In this document: positions 8,252-16,253 of the stretch, one piece after another
How the letters are laid out: every line of letters starts with the position of its first letter
How positions within the stretch are numbered: position 1 is the first letter of the stretch
Assembly: GCA_030041005.1 (NCBI GenBank)
Contig: JASHOR010000101.1
Location: 1 to 64,000, forward strand
From: Xanthobacteraceae bacterium
GTDB lineage: Bacteria > Pseudomonadota > Alphaproteobacteria > Rhizobiales > Xanthobacteraceae
Direction of reading: 5' to 3'
Length of the DNA stretch: 64,000 bases
Translations under genes and position numbers: made by a program
Notes under the pieces: generated by a model
The model's input: only the letters and a program-made list of their open reading frames with translations
Told to the model about the DNA's origin: nothing
The model's database searches: none

Positions 8252-9427
8252 ATGAGTCCCGTCGTTGCAGCCGCGCGTCCAGAGCCGTCCGCCCAGCGGC
8301 CGATCCGCGTTATGGTGGTTGACGATGCCGTCGTCGCACGCAGCATGATGACGCGCTGGGTCGAAGCGGAGCCGGACATGAGTATCGCGGCGACGCTGCG
8401 CAACGGACGCGAGGCGATCGAAAAGATCGAAGCGAGCGCTCCCGATGTCGTCCTGCTCGATGTGGACATGCCGGAGCTCGATGGCATTTCTGCGCTGCCG
8501 CTGCTCTTGGGCAAGAAGCGCGATCTTGTCGTCATCATGGTCTCGACGCTGACTCGACGCAGCGCCGAACTGAGCTTGCGAGCGCTGGCCCTTGGGGCGA
8601 CCGATTACATCCCCAAGCCGGAAAACAGATACGAAGTGATGACTTCGGCGAGCTTCCGCCGCGAATTGATCGATAAAATCCGCAGTCTTGGCCGTCAGCG
8701 CGTGAACGCGCGCGATCTGGCGCAGGCTTCTCCGGTGGCCTGCGCGCCGCTTCCGCGTGGCCGCTTGTCCGCGGTTGAGCGCCTGCCCGAGTCGCCCCGC
8801 GCCGATGAAGCCAAGATATCGTTGCGCCCATTCCCGTCCGCAGTGCCGCGCGCACTGGTCATCGGCGCCTCGACCGGAGGGCCACAGGCGCTGATGGCTT
8901 TGTTCCAGAGACTGACGGCGGCGATCGACCGCGCGCCGATGCTGATCACCCAGCACATGCCGCCGACCTTCACGGCGGTTCTGGCCGAGCATCTGCAGCG
9001 GGTCAGCGGTCGGGGCGCCCACGAGGCCGAGCATGACGAGCCGGTGCTTGCCGGTGGCGTTTATCTGGCGCCGGGCGGCCGCCATATGCGCGTCGTCCGC
9101 GATGCCGGCGTCGTCCGAATCGCACTTGGCGATGACGCGCCGATAAACTTCTGCAAGCCGTCGGTCGATCCGCTGTTCTCTTCGGCGGCGGCGGTGTGGG
9201 GGGCGGCCGTTCTGGCGGTCGTTCTCACCGGCATGGGCTCCGATGGGACGCGCGGGGCGGCCGACATCGTGGCCGCCAACGGCGCAGTGATCGCGCAGGA
9301 TGAAGCCAGCAGCGTGGTCTGGGGCATGCCGCGCTCGGTCGCTCGCGCCGGTCTCTGCTCCGCCGTGTTGCCGCTTGATCAGATTGCCGCGAAAGTTCTT
9401 CGTTTACTGACGGGGGTGCGCCAGTGA
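8252..9427 (+). CDS. cheB: Chemotaxis response regulator protein-glutamate methylesterase CheB
   Basis: 391 residues. The N-terminal receiver has D70 in LLDVDMPELDG. A linker at about 145-195 leads to the methylesterase domain with the catalytic triad S207 (GASTGGPQ), H235 (ITQHMPPTF) and D331 (LTGMGSDGT). It demethylates and deamidates chemoreceptor glutamyl residues for adaptation. The first 18 residues are a low-complexity extension before the receiver. The stop overlaps the cheR start by four bases. Confidence 0.95.
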   Translation: MSPVVAAARPEPSAQRPIRVMVVDDAVVARSMMTRWVEAEPDMSIAATLRNGREAIEKIEASAPDVVLLDVDMPELDGISALPLLLGKKRDLVVIMVSTLTRRSAELSLRALALGATDYIPKPENRYEVMTSASFRRELIDKIRSLGRQRVNARDLAQASPVACAPLPRGRLSAVERLPESPRADEAKISLRPFPSAVPRALVIGASTGGPQALMALFQRLTAAIDRAPMLITQHMPPTFTAVLAEHLQRVSGRGAHEAEHDEPVLAGGVYLAPGGRHMRVVRDAGVVRIALGDDAPINFCKPSVDPLFSSAAAVWGAAVLAVVLTGMGSDGTRGAADIVAANGAVIAQDEASSVVWGMPRSVARAGLCSAVLPLDQIAAKVLRLLTGVRQ

Positions 9428-10308
9428 CGCCGCTTGATTACGATTATTTGCGTAAATGTCTTAAGCAACGGTCTGGCTTGGTGCTGTCCGCCGACAAGCA
9501 GTACCTGGTCGAGAGCCGGCTCCTGCCGGTGGCGCGACGGGCCGGACTAGCCAATCTCGCCGCGCTTGTGGGGGCGCTCAAATCGTCCGGCGACGACGTG
9601 CTGATGAACTCGGTCGTCGAGGCCATGGCCACCAACGAGTCGTTCTTCTTTCGCGACAAGATACCGTTCCAACAATTTCGCTCGGTCGTGATGCCCGTGT
9701 TGCTCGCGGCGCGGAACAAGGGGCGCAAGATCCGCATCTGGTGCGCCGCCGCCTCGACCGGCCAGGAGCCTTATTCGCTCGCCATGTGCCTGAAGGAAAT
9801 GGGACGGGAGATTGACGGCTGGCGCATCGAGTTGCTCGCTACCGACCTTTCCGGCGGGGTGTTGGAAAAGGCGCGGCAAGGCCTTTACAGCCAATTTGAA
9901 GTGCAGCGCGGGCTGCCGATCCAACTCCTCATCAAATATTTCTCGCAGTTCGGCGAGCTATGGCAGATCGCTCCCGAGCTCCGCGCCATGGTCAAATTTC
10001 AGCAGCTCAACCTATTGTCGGACTTTTCCCGACTGGGAGTTTTCGATCTGATCTTCTGCCGCAATGTGCTGATCTATTTCGACCAAAGAACCAAGATAGA
10101 CGTGCTTGAACGGCTGGCGCGGGCGACCGCCGTCGACGGCTATCTGGTGCTTGGCGCGGCGGAGACGGTGATCGGCTTGACCGATTGTTACAAGGTGACC
10201 GGCAACATGCACGGTCTATACACGCTGAACCTGCGACCGCTGCGCCCCCTCGGGTATAGACCGGCGGGCGGGCCGCCGCGCCTGGTTGCCGTTAACGGCG
10301 GGCGGTGA
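9424..10308 (+). CDS. cheR: Chemoreceptor methyltransferase CheR
   Basis: 294 residues. The helical N-terminal domain (to about residue 75) and the SAM-binding domain are both present, with RIWCAAASTGQEPYSLAM as the SAM loop, LLATDLS, and NVLIYFD near the end of the fold. It methylates receptor glutamates and works with CheB. It starts with a GTG overlapping the cheB stop and is the last gene of the operon, followed by a strong terminator hairpin shared with the convergent ctrA gene. Confidence 0.95.
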   Translation: MTPLDYDYLRKCLKQRSGLVLSADKQYLVESRLLPVARRAGLANLAALVGALKSSGDDVLMNSVVEAMATNESFFFRDKIPFQQFRSVVMPVLLAARNKGRKIRIWCAAASTGQEPYSLAMCLKEMGREIDGWRIELLATDLSGGVLEKARQGLYSQFEVQRGLPIQLLIKYFSQFGELWQIAPELRAMVKFQQLNLLSDFSRLGVFDLIFCRNVLIYFDQRTKIDVLERLARATAVDGYLVLGAAETVIGLTDCYKVTGNMHGLYTLNLRPLRPLGYRPAGGPPRLVAVNGGR

Positions 10309-10376
10309 CGCGTGCCGGCCCGCTTGGGCGGCTGGGACGCAGACGCCGCGCGGGGCGCGTGGCAGAGGGAATGAAA

Positions 10377-10404
10377 AAAGCCCCGGCGGCGCCGCCGGGG
10401 CTTT
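10377..10404. terminator. Bidirectional terminator between cheR and ctrA
   Basis: A perfect 28-bp palindrome, AAAGCCCCGGCGGC followed by its exact reverse complement, with extra A residues on the left arm. The GC-rich stem flanked by A and T runs fits an intrinsic terminator usable from both strands between two convergent genes. Confidence 0.85.
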
Positions 10405-10425
10405 CCCCGATCCCCCTCACGAAAC

Positions 10426-11127
10426 TCATGCCGAAATCTTGGCCTCGTCGTCGCTCGGCTCGCGCAGCACGTAGCCGCGGCCCCAGACGGTTTCGATGTA
10501 GTTCTTGCCACTGGACGCGTTGGCGAGTTTCTTGCGCAGCTTGCAGATGAAGACGTCGATGATCTTCAGCTCCGGCTCGTCCATGCCGCCATAAAGATGG
10601 TTGAGGAACATCTCTTTCGTCAGCGTCGTGCCCTTGCGCAGTGAAAGCAGCTCCAGCATCTGGTATTCCTTGCCGGTCAGATGCACGCGCGCCTGGTTCA
10701 CTTCGACCGTCTTGGTGTCGAGGTTGACGACAAGATCGCCGGTCTGGATCACGGATTGGGCGTGGCCTTTGGAGCGGCGCACGATGGCATGGATGCGCGC
10801 CACCAGCTCGTCCTTGTGGAAAGGCTTGGTCATGTAGTCATCGGCGCCAAAACCGAGACCGCGGACCTTGTCCTCGATGCCGGCCAGCCCGGAAAGGATC
10901 AGGATCGGCGTCTTGACCTTGGAGACGCGCAAACTGCGCAGTACCTCGAAGCCCGACATGTCCGGCAGGTTCAGGTCGAGCAGGATGATGTCGTAGTCGT
11001 AGATTTTGCCGAGGTCGATGCCTTCCTCGCCGAGGTCGGTCGTATAGACATTGAAGCTCTCTGACTTGAGCATCAATTCGATCGATTGCGCGGTGGCGCT
11101 ATCGTCTTCAATCAGCAATACGCGCAT
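10426..11127 (-). CDS. ctrA: Cell-cycle master response regulator CtrA
   Basis: 233 residues, OmpR/PhoB-type. The N-terminal receiver carries phospho-acceptor D51 in [12 protein letters not shown] and the Lys of [10 protein letters not shown]. The C-terminal winged helix includes the CtrA-typical [12 protein letters not shown] and [11 protein letters not shown], ending with [12 protein letters not shown]. CtrA controls division, motility and replication genes in alphaproteobacteria. The C-terminus ends in EAKISA rather than the Ala-Ala degron of Caulobacter CtrA, so ClpXP turnover, if present, would use another signal. It is convergent with cheR and divergent from fliI. Confidence 0.97.
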   Translation of the reverse strand: MRVLLIEDDSATAQSIELMLKSESFNVYTTDLGEEGIDLGKIYDYDIILLDLNLPDMSGFEVLRSLRVSKVKTPILILSGLAGIEDKVRGLGFGADDYMTKPFHKDELVARIHAIVRRSKGHAQSVIQTGDLVVNLDTKTVEVNQARVHLTGKEYQMLELLSLRKGTTLTKEMFLNHLYGGMDEPELKIIDVFICKLRKKLANASSGKNYIETVWGRGYVLREPSDDEAKISA

Positions 11128-11544
11128 GCCATGCCCCTTCCTCGCCGCGCGGGCTCAAGGTCGGCACGCCGCAATGGCGGCCCCAAGAATGCGCCCTCGA
11201 AGACAACGCCCTCGAAGAAACTGATTCGAAACGCTAACGGTGCTATGGTTAACAAACCATGATTCTTGCGCGCAAGCGGTCTCTAGGCAAAATCCCTCGA
11301 ATCGCCTTAAGATATTGCGCGATAGTGGTTTTTCCGCCACGCTGCCGTTCATGTTCGAGTTTAAGTTACGGCGCTAACTGATTCAAACGACTCGCCCGCC
11401 ATGACGGCCGACGAGGCTCCTTGGCCCCAAGGACGACAGCGCAATGATTAACGGCCCGAGTAAACAGGCGATTAACAAGACGGGCTTGGAGGTAACCATT
11501 TCTGCGCTGCTGCGGCGGTGCGATGGCGCGGCGAAGGTAGCGGC
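11128..11544. promoter_or_regulatory. Divergent promoter region of ctrA and fliI with CtrA half-sites
   Basis: 417 bp without a supported gene. On the ctrA strand a TTAACCAT half-site lies at 11245-11252, 118 bp upstream of the ctrA start, fitting autoregulation. On the fliI side two TTAAC half-sites start at 11448 and 11472, 24 bp apart. None is a full TTAA-N7-TTAA box. I see no sigma-54 type promoter. Assignment is by motif and by the known control of flagellar genes by CtrA. Confidence 0.4.
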
Positions 11545-12870
11545 ATGAAGGCGCTCGCTGAACAGATTAACGAACTCGACGGCGTCGAAATCTATGGCCG
11601 GGTGGTCGGCGTGCGCGGCCTTATGGTGGAGGTGGCCGGCCCACTGCATGCGATGTCGGTCGGCGCCCGCGTCATCATCGAGACTGCGGCCAGCAATATT
11701 CCCTGCGAGGTGGTGGGCTTTACCGGATCCAACGCACTGCTGATGCCGTTTGCGCCGCTCGACGGCGTGCGGCGGGGCTGTCGGGCAATCGCGACTGCAG
11801 TGCCGGGCGCGGTACGGCCTTCGACCGGCTGGCTCGGACGGGTGGTCAATGCGCTGGGCGAGCCGATCGACGGCAAGGGCCCGCTGCCGCTGGGGCCTTC
11901 GCCCTGCTCATTTCGCAATGCGCCGCCGCTCGCGCACACCCGGCGGCGGGTCGGCGCGCCGCTCGATCTCGGCGTGCGAGCGCTCAACACCTTCCTGACC
12001 TGCTGCCGAGGCCAGAGGCTCGGCATTTTTTCCGGCTCCGGCGTCGGCAAGTCGGTGCTGCTGGCAATGCTGGCGCGGAACGTTTCGGCCGACGTCAGCA
12101 TCATCGGGCTGGTCGGCGAGCGCGGCCGTGAGGTGCAGGAATTCCTCCAGGACGATCTCGGCGCCGCGGGCCTCGCCCGCTCGGTCGTTGTGGTCTCGAC
12201 CTCCGACGAGCCGGCGCTGATGCGCCGGCAGGCGGCTCACGTCACGCTTGCGATCGCCGAATATTTTCGCGACGAGGGCAAGGACGTCCTGGTGCTGATG
12301 GATTCGGTTACGCGCTTTGCCATGGCGCAGCGCGAGATCGGATTATCGGCGGGCGAGCCGCCGACCGCGAAGGGCTACACGCCCACGGTGTTCACCGAGT
12401 TGCCGCGGCTCTTGGAGCGCGCCGGGCCCGGCTCCGAGCGGCAGGGCACCATCACCGGCATATTCACCGTGCTGGTCGACGGCGACGACCACAATGAGCC
12501 GATCGCTGATGCGGTGCGCGGCATTCTCGATGGTCACATCGTGATGGAGCGCGCCATCGCCGAACGCGGGCGCTATCCGGCCATCAACGTGCTCAAATCC
12601 GTCTCGCGAACGATGCCGCGCGCGGCCGATCCGGATTTCCTGCCGGTGTTGACGCGGGCCCGACAGGTCATGGCGACATACGCGGATATGGAAGAGTTGA
12701 TCCGGCTCGGCGCCTATCGCACCGGCACCAGCGCCGACGTGGACGAGGCCATACGGCTGCACCGCCCGCTCGAGGCGTTTCTGGCGCAAGGTAAGGAAGA
12801 AGCAACCAGTTTGGCGGAAGGATACCGCCGATTGGCCGAAATTTTGGCCGTCGAGGAAACCGAACGCTAA
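11545..12870 (+). CDS. fliI: Flagellar export ATPase FliI
   Basis: 441 residues from the ATG at 11545 (the frame opens at 11518). Walker A is FSGSGVGKS at about residues 162-170, and Walker B is [19 protein letters not shown]. The [22 protein letters not shown] stretch and the C-terminal [15 protein letters not shown] match flagellar and type III secretion ATPases. The first 90 residues form the beta-barrel domain. FliI energises export of flagellar subunits at the cytoplasmic face of the basal body. It is followed by fliJ, and its adjacency to ctrA is a rhizobial arrangement. Confidence 0.95.
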   Translation: MKALAEQINELDGVEIYGRVVGVRGLMVEVAGPLHAMSVGARVIIETAASNIPCEVVGFTGSNALLMPFAPLDGVRRGCRAIATAVPGAVRPSTGWLGRVVNALGEPIDGKGPLPLGPSPCSFRNAPPLAHTRRRVGAPLDLGVRALNTFLTCCRGQRLGIFSGSGVGKSVLLAMLARNVSADVSIIGLVGERGREVQEFLQDDLGAAGLARSVVVVSTSDEPALMRRQAAHVTLAIAEYFRDEGKDVLVLMDSVTRFAMAQREIGLSAGEPPTAKGYTPTVFTELPRLLERAGPGSERQGTITGIFTVLVDGDDHNEPIADAVRGILDGHIVMERAIAERGRYPAINVLKSVSRTMPRAADPDFLPVLTRARQVMATYADMEELIRLGAYRTGTSADVDEAIRLHRPLEAFLAQGKEEATSLAEGYRRLAEILAVEETER

Positions 12871-12993
12871 CGTTATCCGTGGCACGATTGGCACTTGCGC
12901 GCTGTGCACCGCCCGCCTGTCCAAGATTGTCACCGGAGCGGATGGCTGGGGGCTGCGTCAGGTCGATCCCGCGGCTTCGGGGAGTAACAGTCG

Positions 12994-13413
12994 ATGAAGT
13001 CTCGCGACACACTCATTCGCTTGAAAAAATTCCAAGTCGACGAAAGACGGCGCAAAGTCGCCCAGATCGAGTCCATGATCGCCGAGTTCGAGCGCATGGC
13101 GATCGATCTGGAGCGAGAAATCAAGGTCGAACAGGACCGCGCCGGCATTCACGATCCCGGCCACTTCGCCTATCCGACATATGCAAAGGCGGCGATTGGC
13201 AGGCGCGAAAACCTCAAGCGCTCGGCCGACGATTTGCGCATTCAGCTCGAAGACGCCAAGCTGGCGCTGGCCGATGCCTTCGATGAACTCAAGAAGGTCG
13301 AATTGCTTGACGAACGCGATCAAGCGCGCGAACGCGAGGCGGAAAACGCCGCTGAGCAGGCGGAGCTCGACCGAATCGCGCTGACGCGTGCGCGGGGTGA
13401 GGTTCCGGCGTAG
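12994..13413 (+). CDS. fliJ: Flagellar export chaperone FliJ
   Basis: 139 residues, almost entirely charged alpha-helical coiled coil, beginning MKSRDTLIRLKKFQVDERRRK, the typical FliJ N-terminus. The usual length is about 140-150. FliJ is the central stalk that works with the FliI hexamer and escorts export substrates. It lies 123 bp after fliI in the same orientation. The identification rests on the fold pattern plus position, because FliJ sequences are poorly conserved. Confidence 0.88.
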   Translation: MKSRDTLIRLKKFQVDERRRKVAQIESMIAEFERMAIDLEREIKVEQDRAGIHDPGHFAYPTYAKAAIGRRENLKRSADDLRIQLEDAKLALADAFDELKKVELLDERDQAREREAENAAEQAELDRIALTRARGEVPA

Positions 13414-13582
13414 GTCGGCGTCTTGCCGGCGGGGTCTCGGTCGGCCCGGGCGCTCGGGCAAGTAAGCCGACACCAGCCTTCTTCTCTTCGATTTGTCCAG
13501 TTAACTCTCGACGGACGCCCGGTTCCGTGGCGATAATCGGCTTGCGGGGGCGAGCGCCCCCCTCGAATGGCCAGGGACCGCA

Positions 13583-14134
13583 ATGTTGACCCAGGCAGAA
13601 CTCGTCTGGCTGCTCGCAGCCGTCGCCAAGGGCGATCACGCTGCATTTGAGCGTCTCTACAACGCGACTCGCGCGAAGCTCTATGGCGTACTGCTGCGCA
13701 TCCTGGGCAAGGCCGAGCTCGCCGACGAGGTCATGCACGAGACCTACCTCAAGGTGTGGAGCCTTGCCGGGACGTTCGATCCCACGATCGCGAGCCCGAT
13801 CACCTGGATGGTCGCGATCGCGCGCAATCGGGCGATCGACATTGTCCGGCAAACGCCTGGCTTTTCGGCTGAGGATATTTCGGAAGCGATGAGCGCCACG
13901 GTCGCGGCCGATGCTCCGCCGCCGCTGGCGCGGCGCGAAATGACGGAGGGACTGCGCAGGCTGTTGTCCTGTCTCGGTAAACTCGACCCGGAAAAGCAGC
14001 GTATCGTACTGCTCGCCTATTACAGCGGTTGGAGCCGCGAGCAGTTGGCGCATAAGCTCGATATCCCGGTGAATACGATCAGGACATGGTTGCGCCGCTC
14101 CTTGCTTGAAATCAGTGAGTGCATAGGGCGCTGA
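13583..14134 (+). CDS. ECF RNA polymerase sigma factor (SigK-like)
   Basis: 183 residues. Region 2 spans about 10-80 (AFERLYNATRAKLYGVLLRILG, then ADEVMHETYLKVW, then WMVAIARNRAIDIVR). Region 4 spans about 120-180 with LDPEKQRIVLLAYYSGWSREQLAH and the helix-turn-helix IPVNTIRTWLRRSL. The spacing and the partner gene (an RskA-type anti-sigma factor) place it with SigK-like ECF factors rather than the general-stress EcfG group. It probably controls an envelope or redox stress regulon and its own operon. Confidence 0.9.
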   Translation: MLTQAELVWLLAAVAKGDHAAFERLYNATRAKLYGVLLRILGKAELADEVMHETYLKVWSLAGTFDPTIASPITWMVAIARNRAIDIVRQTPGFSAEDISEAMSATVAADAPPPLARREMTEGLRRLLSCLGKLDPEKQRIVLLAYYSGWSREQLAHKLDIPVNTIRTWLRRSLLEISECIGR

Positions 14135-14227
14135 ACATGACCGCGAAAAAGCCAAATCCGCGCGTCATTGGACGGCCTTCGGTTCCGTACCCTTCAGGCG
14201 CGCGAATCGTAGTGGCGTGAGGCTGCA

Positions 14228-15283
14228 ATGGACAACGACGATCTCGACGCGCTCGCCGCTGAATACGTGCTTGGCACGCTGGCCGCAGACGAGCGCAACC
14301 ATGCCGAGGCACTGATCAACGTCGATCCCGGATTTGGCGAGACCGTGCGCCAATGGGAGCGTCGGCTGGGCGAACTCAACGTAATGGTCGAAGCGGTCGA
14401 GCCGCCAGCCGAAGTCTGGGACAAGATCAAGTCAGGCGTCGGCGCTCTCCCGCCCGCTGGCGGCGTAAGCTTGGCGCCAACCGATGCGCCAACCGGGACC
14501 GCTGCCAATGCGGGGCCGGAAACCGGTTTGGCGACGAAATCCGAACCCGGCGCCGCGGCCAAAGGGCCGGAATCTGTCGGGGCCGCCGGCGTCATTGGCT
14601 CGTCGCCCGAAGCCTCGGCGGCGACCGCGGCGCAAGCGAAGCCGGAATTCGCTCCACCGCCCGCCGAATTTCCCTCGGCGCCGGTGCGACTGGCGCCGGC
14701 CAAGACGGAGCGCACGTTCGATGCGCCCTTGCTGGCACGCCGGCTAGGGCGCTGGCGAGTCGTGGCGGCTTTGGCCTGCCTGCTCGCGGTCCTGCTGGCG
14801 GCGTTCATCGTGCTGTCGCAGGTCGATCCTGCGCTCATTCCACCGGGTGGATTCCACATTCCGCAACTGGTCGCGCAGCAGACGGCTCCGGCGCAACCGG
14901 TAGCGGCGGCGCCCGCCGGGAGGTTAGTGGCGGTACTGCAGCAGGAGCCGTCGTCGCCGGCGTTTTTGCTGACCATCGACCCCGCAAGCAGGACGCTGAC
15001 CGTGCGCACGATTTCGGCCCAGGCGCAGGCGGGCCATAGCTACGAATTGTGGATGATCGCCCCGCACTCCGCGCCGCGTGCGCTCGGCTTGGTCGGTGGG
15101 CAGGAGTTTACGCAAACCCCACTGCCAGCCGGTCTCGATCTCGGGACGATGCAGGCCGCGACTTACATCGTCTCCTTCGAACCCGCCGGCGGTTCGAAAA
15201 CCGCGGCCCCAAGCGGGCCGATCCTCTTCACCGGCAAGCTGGTCGAATCGACGCCGTCCGCCACTCCGCCGCCAAAGACGTGA
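14228..15283 (+). CDS. Membrane anti-sigma factor, RskA type
   Basis: 351 residues. The N-terminal cytoplasmic region (about 1-75) has the RskA-type LDALAAEYVLGTLAADER motif that binds the sigma factor. A long Pro/Ala-rich linker (about 80-165) follows, then one transmembrane helix (about 178-198), then a periplasmic RskA domain (about 230-340) with AGHSYELWMIAP and LGLVGG. No zinc-binding HxxxCxxC motif is present. It lies 94 bp after the sigma gene and should hold it at the membrane until periplasmic signals trigger release. The linker is longer than in most relatives. Confidence 0.88.
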   Translation: MDNDDLDALAAEYVLGTLAADERNHAEALINVDPGFGETVRQWERRLGELNVMVEAVEPPAEVWDKIKSGVGALPPAGGVSLAPTDAPTGTAANAGPETGLATKSEPGAAAKGPESVGAAGVIGSSPEASAATAAQAKPEFAPPPAEFPSAPVRLAPAKTERTFDAPLLARRLGRWRVVAALACLLAVLLAAFIVLSQVDPALIPPGGFHIPQLVAQQTAPAQPVAAAPAGRLVAVLQQEPSSPAFLLTIDPASRTLTVRTISAQAQAGHSYELWMIAPHSAPRALGLVGGQEFTQTPLPAGLDLGTMQAATYIVSFEPAGGSKTAAPSGPILFTGKLVESTPSATPPPKT

Positions 15284-15305
15284 CGCCGCGGCCTGGAGTT
15301 GGCGT

Positions 15306-15371
15306 GGAATCGGGACACGAGTGTGGCGGTTCAGAAGTCCGCATCATTCCTGCCGCGCCCTCGTCATGCGG
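15306..15371 (-). repeat. Truncated copy B of the 165-bp double-palindrome repeat (tandem junction)
   Basis: Read on the plus strand, the last 13 bases of hairpin 1 (GGAATCGGGACAC, 15306-15318) are joined through two bases to the start of hairpin 2 (GTGTGGCGGTTCAG, from 15321), which runs to about 15371 and then stops. In full copies these two ends are the opposite termini of the element, so the junction implies two elements once stood in tandem and most of both was lost. It lies just downstream of the anti-sigma gene. Confidence 0.75.
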
Positions 15372-15460
15372 GCGGTGATAACGCGTGATAACGGTTGATC
15401 GCCGGCCGGGTTCCGGTAAGCAGCATGGGGCAGGGCGGGGCGCGTTTCGCCGGCATCGCA

Positions 15461-15490
15461 GGCCCATGTCGGGCCCATGTCAGGCCCATG
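15461..15490 (+). repeat. Three 11-bp direct repeats upstream of the solute-binding-like gene
   Basis: GGCCCATG occurs at 15461, 15472 and 15483, an exact 11-bp period (first two copies GGCCCATGTC). The array ends directly before the GGAGGGGG ribosome-binding site of the gene starting at 15504. Helical-period repeats can be operator sites, but no partner protein is evident. Confidence 0.6.
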
Positions 15491-15503
15491 GGAGGGGGAT
15501 TGA

Positions 15504-16223
15504 ATGGATCGCCAGATCGTCGCCGAGCTTGCGCCTACGGGCGTACTTCGCGCCGGCATCAACATGAGCAACTTTCTGCTCGTCACTGGCAAGACGGCCT
15601 CGGGCGACCCGCAGGGAGTCGCGCCCGACATGGCTGCCGAGATTGCGCGGCGGTTGGGCGTGACGGTGCGCTACGTACAGTTCGAACGGCCCTCCAAGCT
15701 TGCCGAGGCTGCCGGCACCGACGCGTGGGATATCGGGCTTATCGGCGCGGAGCCGGCGCGTGCTGAAAAGATCGCCTTCACGCCGGCCTATTGCGAGATC
15801 GAGGCCACCTACCTGGTGCCGCCGAATTCGCCCTATCAGACGGTAGGCGACGTCGACCGGCCCGGGGTACGCATCACGGTGAGGCGCGGCGCGGCCTACG
15901 ATCTCTGGCTCACCGCCAACCTCAAGCACGCCACGCTGTTGCGCTCCGATTCGGCGGATGGCCCATTCAACCAGTTCGTCGCCGAAAAGCTCGACGCCTA
16001 CGCTTCATTGCGCCCGCAACTGCTCGATGACGTGAAGAAGCTTCCCGGCTTGCGCATCTTGCCGGGCAATTTCACCACGGTTCAGCAGGCGATCGGGACC
16101 GAGAAAAAGAACACGGCCGGCGCCGCGTTCCTGGGCGAGTTCGTGGCCGAAGCGAAGAGATCGGGGTTGGTCGCGCGCCTGATCGAGAAGCACCGCGTGG
16201 CGGGTTTGTCGGTCGCGCCGTGA
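15504..16223 (+). CDS. Solute-binding protein family 3-like protein lacking a signal peptide
   Basis: 239 residues. The fold pattern matches extracellular solute-binding proteins of amino-acid ABC transporters: GVLRAGINMSNFLL, then GVAPDMAAEIARRLGV, then WDIGLIGAEPARAEKIAFT, and a second-lobe AYDLWLTANLK. There is no export signal. An in-frame TGA immediately precedes the ATG and a strong GGAGGGGG site lies at normal spacing, so a longer N-terminus is excluded. No ABC permease or ATPase gene is adjacent. It may be a cytoplasmic sensor or enzyme built on this fold. Confidence 0.7.
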   Translation: MDRQIVAELAPTGVLRAGINMSNFLLVTGKTASGDPQGVAPDMAAEIARRLGVTVRYVQFERPSKLAEAAGTDAWDIGLIGAEPARAEKIAFTPAYCEIEATYLVPPNSPYQTVGDVDRPGVRITVRRGAAYDLWLTANLKHATLLRSDSADGPFNQFVAEKLDAYASLRPQLLDDVKKLPGLRILPGNFTTVQQAIGTEKKNTAGAAFLGEFVAEAKRSGLVARLIEKHRVAGLSVAP

Positions 16224-16253
16224 GCCTGGTTCGCTCCCGGCGGACCATTTGGC

